In this document: in pieces, positions 13,761 to 17,310 of the stretch
Numbering within the stretch: the first letter of the stretch is position 1
How the letters are laid out: every line of letters begins with the position of its first letter
DNA from: Nitrososphaeraceae archaeon
GTDB taxonomy: Archaea > Thermoproteota > Nitrososphaeria > Nitrososphaerales > Nitrososphaeraceae
NCBI GenBank assembly: GCA_025937665.1
Contig: JAICQW010000018.1
Location: 1 to 17,310, forward strand
Length of the DNA stretch: 17,310 nt
Reading direction: 5' to 3'
Notes under the pieces: generated by a model
What the model was told of the DNA's origin: nothing
The model's input: only the letters and a program-made list of their open reading frames with translations
The model's database searches: none
Made by a program: the position numbers and the translations under genes

Positions 13761-14222
13761 CTAGAGATTACTCTCGTTTATTTCAAAAGAAAATTTTATT
13801 AGATTTGCTAATTTGGACGAAATCAGGTCTGGTGTGATTTGGTTCTTTTGATATTCTATTGAAAAGGTCGTTTTCCCTGTTACGGTCTCCAATATTTTTC
13901 CTCCCTCTAATGTAAATTTGATACTCGGATAAATACCGAGGGGCGATATCAAATTTAACTCGCTTAGTACAAAAGCAATGCTTGGATTAGGGATAGTTGG
14001 TGAATCAATTTTTGGTTGCCTAATTATATCTGAATATATTCCCTTTTTTCGCAAATACCTTTGATAGTCACGCATTAGAGGAATAATCAAATCATCACGT
14101 ATATCCTTAAATTCATTAAATTCTTCTTTTATCCTTTGGTCTGTTTTTTTATATCGCTCCAGTTTTCCTTCCTTTTCTAGTTTGTAAAACAAAGGATCTA
14201 ACTCTTTTTCGATATCGACCAT
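13761..14222 (-). CDS. Hypothetical protein, paralogue of the 16263-16706 product (153 aa)
   Basis: The function is not recognised. It begins MVDIEKELD, is charged and helical to about residue 60, contains EFKDIRDDLIIPLM and RYLRKKG, and then has a mixed alpha/beta half with PSIAFVLSEL and FTLEGGKILETVTG. No cysteines, signal peptide or membrane segment are present, so it is probably cytosolic. The M-DIE-ELD start and the EFKD...I..P.M....RYL...G block recur in the product of 16263-16706, on the other side of the protease gene. It is divergent from the protease gene, with a 327-base AT-rich spacer between them, and may be co-transcribed with the mutase fragment downstream. Confidence 0.75.
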   Translation of the reverse strand: MVDIEKELDPLFYKLEKEGKLERYKKTDQRIKEEFNEFKDIRDDLIIPLMRDYQRYLRKKGIYSDIIRQPKIDSPTIPNPSIAFVLSELNLISPLGIYPSIKFTLEGGKILETVTGKTTFSIEYQKNQITPDLISSKLANLIKFSFEINESNL

Positions 14223-14549
14223 TTACTTCTATAATGTATTTTCTAATTTATAATTATTCATGTTCATAATATATGATTAGAAATAAATAAATTCATGTAT
14301 TAACTTGAAACTGAATTGTTTCTGTATTTTATTATATAAAAATAGTCTTAAACACTCAGATCAATAAGTTATGCAAACTTCATTTCCCATAAACTAAATT
14401 TTAAATCATCACAAAAGCGACTTTTATATTTTTCCAGGATAACTTATGTTCTTAAATAAATATCAAAAGATTCAGTTAATTTTTTATTGCCGACTCTTTC
14501 TTAATATACATTGGAAGTAGCTTTGAATAATATATCACCTAACTCCATA
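14223..14549. other. AT-rich divergent promoter region
   Basis: This 327-base spacer separates the hypothetical gene (minus) from the protease gene (plus). No coding frame was found. TATA-like elements abound; TTAATATACA (14501-14510) is best placed for the protease gene, giving a start of transcription near 14530 and a leader of about 20 bases to the ATG at 14550. CTTTTATATTTTT (about 14430-14443) is another candidate. Confidence 0.45.
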
Positions 14550-16199
14550 ATGGTAAAGTCGAGTAACAAACTTTACACAAGCTTAAGCAGTATAACTATG
14601 ACGTGCCTAATTTTATTCGGGATGATAACGGTTTCTTTTCCCTTACCTGGAATTAATGCGACAGTTTTGGATATAAACCAAGGCAGAGATCTTTCCCTTC
14701 CGGAATTATTTGGTTTGGTCAACCAGTCTGTAGTTCAGATATCCGGTACCACCGAAAGCAACGTGAATCAAGGGCTTAGATTGGGATCCGGTTTCGTTTA
14801 TGATAATCGCGGGCATGTTATTACAAACTTTCATGTAGTAAATGGCGAGAATGAATTTCTCGTTACTTTTTCGGACGGTTCAATATACCCAGGACAGGTA
14901 GTAGGAACTGATGCCTTCAGTGACCTCGCAGTTGTTAATGTTAGTTCGGTTCCCCAGGAAAAATTAAAACCCTTGGCTATGGGTAATTCTTCGAAATTAG
15001 CAGTAGGCGAACAAGTGGCGGCGGTGGGAAATCCATTCGGTTTGTCTGGTTCAATGACGGAAGGTATTATCAGCGCTTTGGGAAGACAATTACCTTCGAC
15101 ACAAGAGCCAGCATTTGGAAGCGAACTTGCACTAGAGTCTTCGTTTTCCATACCCGATATTATACAAACTGATGCTGCAATTAATCCCGGCAATTCGGGA
15201 GGTCCGCTGTTGAATATGAGGGGAGAGGTAATAGGAATAAACTCTGCCATATTCTCTAATACGGGGGTATACGCGGGAGTAGGATTTGCTATACCCTCCA
15301 ATACTGTTCAAAAAGTTGCCTCCGCTTTAATTAAAAATGGTACTTACGATCATCCGTGGATTGGCATACAGGGAGTCGATATAACCCCCGCAATCTCCGA
15401 AGCTATGAATCTCAATCTTAATCAGTCCAGGGGATTTCTGATAACAGAGGTAAATGAGAACGGTCCAGCAGACACGGCCGGAATACAGGGTGGTAACGAT
15501 AATGCCACCTTGGATGGGAGTGATATAAAGTTGGGAGGAGATATAATCACAGCGATTAATGGAAAACCCGTTACGAAAATTGATGATCTCATCAAATATC
15601 TTGAGCGTCAGTCAAAGGTGGGCGATCAAGTCTCTTTGGAAATAATACGCGATGGTGCATCTATAGATAAAGTTGTTGTGCTAGGAAAAAGACCGGCCTC
15701 GGATACTATATTTCAGATTGGTAACAAGCAATTATCACTAGGAATAACCGGCGTAAATGTTACTCCTATGATTGCGGAAGCGATGAACCTGACTGAATCA
15801 AAAGGATTTTTGGTGGCCACTGTCAAAGCAAACGGACCTGCCGACAAAGCTGGAATTCAAGGGGGATTCAAAATTGAAACTCTGAACAATACTCAATACA
15901 CTCTTGGCGGTGATGTTATAGTCCAAATTGACAATAAAACTATCGATACTATAGAAAATATCAAAGATCACATTAACAGCAAAAAAGAAGGTGATGTAGT
16001 TAACGTAAAAATCCTTCGAAATGGTGAAATTAGATTTTTCAATGTAAAATTAGAAATGGTTGACATGCCGAAGGATTTAGCGCCCTTCAGTGAACTCAAC
16101 CCTTTTAATAGAAATGACCGACAAGGGCCATTACAGGATTTCAAAGACCAATGCCTGGAGAGATTCAGTGAAATTATATGCGATTTTCTTTCGCCCTAG
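14550..16199 (+). CDS. htrA: Exported HtrA/DegP-like serine protease with two PDZ domains
   Basis: This S1-family protease degrades or refolds damaged proteins outside the cytoplasmic membrane. From the ATG at 14550 it has 549 aa: a signal peptide or anchor (about 1-37), then the trypsin-like domain with His95 (TNFHVV), Asp125 (FSDLAVV) and Ser216 (NPGNSGGPLLN), a complete triad. PDZ1 (about 270-380) and PDZ2 (about 393-505) are strikingly alike: GVDITPAISEAMNL against GVNVTPMIAEAMNL, both with NGPAD.AGIQGG. The C-terminus has two cysteines (QCLERFSEIICDF). A TTG at 14511 would add 13 residues but lies upstream of the transcription start predicted from the TATA box at 14501. A T5 tract just after the stop may terminate transcription. 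Confidence 0.93.
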   Translation: MVKSSNKLYTSLSSITMTCLILFGMITVSFPLPGINATVLDINQGRDLSLPELFGLVNQSVVQISGTTESNVNQGLRLGSGFVYDNRGHVITNFHVVNGENEFLVTFSDGSIYPGQVVGTDAFSDLAVVNVSSVPQEKLKPLAMGNSSKLAVGEQVAAVGNPFGLSGSMTEGIISALGRQLPSTQEPAFGSELALESSFSIPDIIQTDAAINPGNSGGPLLNMRGEVIGINSAIFSNTGVYAGVGFAIPSNTVQKVASALIKNGTYDHPWIGIQGVDITPAISEAMNLNLNQSRGFLITEVNENGPADTAGIQGGNDNATLDGSDIKLGGDIITAINGKPVTKIDDLIKYLERQSKVGDQVSLEIIRDGASIDKVVVLGKRPASDTIFQIGNKQLSLGITGVNVTPMIAEAMNLTESKGFLVATVKANGPADKAGIQGGFKIETLNNTQYTLGGDVIVQIDNKTIDTIENIKDHINSKKEGDVVNVKILRNGEIRFFNVKLEMVDMPKDLAPFSELNPFNRNDRQGPLQDFKDQCLERFSEIICDFLSP

Positions 16200-16262
16200 T
16201 TTTTCCGAGATTAAAGAATTCATACTATTCGGGAAGCCTCATATAAAATAATAGTGAGCATT

Positions 16263-16706
16263 ATGGGTGATATAGAAAACGAACTTGATTCAGTATTAGA
16301 TCGCTACCAGAAAAAGCAAGTGGAAACTAGAAAAAAGGAATTAAAAGACCAGCAATCCTACGTGGGGACTGAGAATGAATTCAAAGATTCGTTTAATACT
16401 ATCGTTAGACCGGCGATGACAGAAATGGCAAGATATCTTGATACAAGGGGTAAAGAATTTAGAGGTTCTTATGTAAAAATTAGTCCACATTTAGCAAAAA
16501 TAGCGCTTATCATTAACGCCTATAGGTTACAGCAAGGAAGTAAATGGGCCGAAAGTGAATTTTCCAGACATGGCGACAAGCTGAAAATAGTAACGAAAAA
16601 TGATAGCGGCGTGACTTCTGATGCACTATTCGAGAAATCAGTTTTAAAGCCGCATTTTGTAAGAAGAATGTTGATAGACTTTGTGAAATCGTACTATAGC
16701 ACCTGA
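16263..16706 (+). CDS. Hypothetical protein, paralogue of the 13761-14222 product
   Basis: Function not recognised. The product starts MGDIENELDSVLDRYQKK, is helical and charged, contains EFKDSFNTIVRPAM and ARYLDTRG, and then FRGSYVKISPHLAKIAL and a C-terminal HFVRRMLIDFVKSYY. There are no cysteines, signal peptide or membrane helix. The ATG at 16263 is chosen over the GTG at 16254 because it aligns with the MVDIEKELD start of the paralogue. The ATATAAAATA element (16241-16250) is rather close for a standard promoter. The gene lies 63 bases after the protease stop on the same strand, so read-through is possible. Confidence 0.75.
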   Translation: MGDIENELDSVLDRYQKKQVETRKKELKDQQSYVGTENEFKDSFNTIVRPAMTEMARYLDTRGKEFRGSYVKISPHLAKIALIINAYRLQQGSKWAESEFSRHGDKLKIVTKNDSGVTSDALFEKSVLKPHFVRRMLIDFVKSYYST

Positions 16707-17013
16707 CGAAAACGAGAATTGAGGAAATACATCAAAAAGGTGTTGCGTGCGTCCCTAGTTATTCATGAATATTTTGACCTACTAGTTTTTCGTTCTATTG
16801 GTTAGTTATGATATAATGAGGAATTAGTCGGTTTTTCTGAAGGCTCTGCGTATATGTCGAATTACGAACACTACTAAAAAGCTTTAAACCTTTAATCTTA
16901 TAATCAAGATGATCAAAAGATCCAACAAGCTTTATTTTAGGTCTTGAAAACTGTTTTCTTAAGCATATACAATTTAAAACCCTAGATTTGTTGTATGACT
17001 AGTTTTCAACATG
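16707..17013. other. Spacer with tRNA-Thr promoter and a possible gene remnant
   Basis: No full gene was seen in these 307 bases. A TATA-like CTTTAAACC (16882-16890) lies about 24 bases before an ATG at 16909 that opens only 12 codons (MIKRSNKLYFRS). The tRNA-Thr TATA element is AATTTAAAAC (16971-16980), and the block 16950-16994 resembles 5300-5343. Confidence 0.45.
16950..16994 (+). repeat. Block similar to 5300-5343, containing the tRNA-Thr promoter
   Basis: Both stretches share, in order, CTTGTTTT/CTGTTTT, CATA-ACAAT, TAAAACC, TA-ATTTGTTG. They align over about 44 bases with few differences and small gaps. Here the block contains the TATA element about 39 bases ahead of the tRNA; at the other site it is the 3' end and trailer of a minus-strand zinc-ribbon gene. 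Confidence 0.5.
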
Positions 17014-17087
17014 CCTTGGTAGCTCAGCCTGGTAGAGCGTTGCCTTGGTAAGGCAAAGGTCCCGGGTCCAAATCCCGGCCAAGGCTT
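17014..17087 (+). tRNA. tRNA-Thr(GGU)
   Basis: The cloverleaf is complete and without an intron: acceptor GCCTTGG/CCAAGGC with discriminator T, D-arm GCTC/GAGC, anticodon arm TTGCC-TTGGTAA-GGCAA with anticodon GGT, variable AGGTC, and T-arm CCGGG-TCCAAAT-CCCGG. The T-loop has C where T55 (pseudouridine) is almost universal. No 3' CCA is encoded. A T-rich run (TTTATTTTTTATT, about 17086-17098) follows as terminator. Confidence 0.95.
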
Positions 17088-17154
17088 TATTTTTTATTAT
17101 CACATTGATTTCTAAATATTGATAGATCAAAGAATAATTTCATATTCTAGTCAG

Positions 17155-17171
17155 AAATTGTAAAACAATTT
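17155..17171. terminator. Candidate hairpin between tRNA-Thr and the minus-strand gene
   Basis: AAATTGT and ACAATTT form a perfect 7-bp stem around AAA. It lies downstream of both the tRNA (plus) and the partial gene (minus). It is AT-only apart from one G-C pair, so it is a weak candidate. Confidence 0.25.
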
Positions 17172-17220
17172 TCGAACTACATCTAGACATTAACTTACGA
17201 ACATAGCCTGCCGATGTAAA

Positions 17221-17310
17221 CTATCGCTTTTCTTGTTTATGCGAATGTAGATTCCTTAGTTTTTCATGTAATTGGTTTATTGATAATGTGAGCCCAATTT
17301 CCTTTGCGTA
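17221..17310 (-). CDS. C-terminal end of an unidentified gene (cut by window edge)
   Basis: The minus strand from the window edge is open for 29 codons and ends in TAG at 17221. It reads YAKEIGLTLSINQLHEKLRN, then LHSHKQEKR. The other two minus frames close within 16 codons. The composition (helical, charged, basic end) is plausible for a protein tail, but no family can be named from so short a piece. Confidence 0.4.
   Translation of the reverse strand, partial: YAKEIGLTLSINQLHEKLRNLHSHKQEKR

Noticed and set aside
1..17310. CRISPR array, integrase, transposase or prophage genes
   Set aside because: No regularly spaced repeats and no recognisable mobile-element protein were seen anywhere in the window.

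Overview
The window is an AT-rich stretch of an archaeal chromosome, most probably from an ammonia-oxidising thaumarchaeote (Nitrososphaerota) of the soil group. Supporting signs are the archaeal gene content (double-ring Cdc48/VAT ATPase, group II chaperonin, archaeal PdxS/PdxT, tRNA introns), TATA boxes about 25 bases ahead of leaderless starts, a B12-dependent methylmalonyl-CoA mutase subunit as used in the 3-hydroxypropionate/4-hydroxybutyrate cycle, and many short Cys-rich proteins including the MICRGIC-type family. The lineage is inferred from gene style, not from a marker gene.

Layout. 1-272 (-): N-terminal part of a cytidylyltransferase/FAD-synthase-like protein with a winged-helix-like leader. 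273-521: a spacer holding a nested three-stem inverted repeat. 522-2143 (+): the vitamin B6 pair pdxS-pdxT with overlapping stop and start. 2144-4435 (-): aconitase, whose stop abuts that of pdxT. 4741-4856 (-): tRNA-Leu(UAA), which folds properly only if two introns are removed. 5033-7240: a run of small genes on both strands: three zinc-binding miniproteins, a possible single-pass membrane peptide, a secreted Cys-rich peptide, a helical hypothetical protein and a secreted RTX-repeat protein. About 7241-7791: a 550-base noncoding region rich in inverted and tandem repeats.

7792-13157 (+) is a protein-quality-control block: Hsp20, Cdc48, three small zinc proteins spaced like an operon behind Cdc48, and a thermosome subunit. 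hsp20 and the thermosome gene each carry a palindrome between TATA box and start codon. 13321-14222 (-) holds a damaged methylmalonyl-CoA mutase B12 domain (frameshift plus altered cobalamin motif) behind a hypothetical gene. 14550-16199 (+) is an exported HtrA-like protease with two PDZ domains, followed by 16263-16706 (+), a paralogue of the hypothetical gene on the other side of the protease. 17014-17087 (+) is tRNA-Thr(GGU) with an odd T-loop. 17221-17310 (-) is the tail of an unidentified gene.

Together, the middle and right parts cover protein folding and turnover inside the cell (Hsp20, Cdc48, thermosome) and outside it (HtrA), while the left part serves cofactor supply and central carbon metabolism. 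The observations most worth a second look are the decayed mutase subunit, the two-intron tRNA-Leu, the zinc-protein trio behind Cdc48, the structured spacer upstream of pdxS, and the repeat-rich spacer upstream of hsp20.
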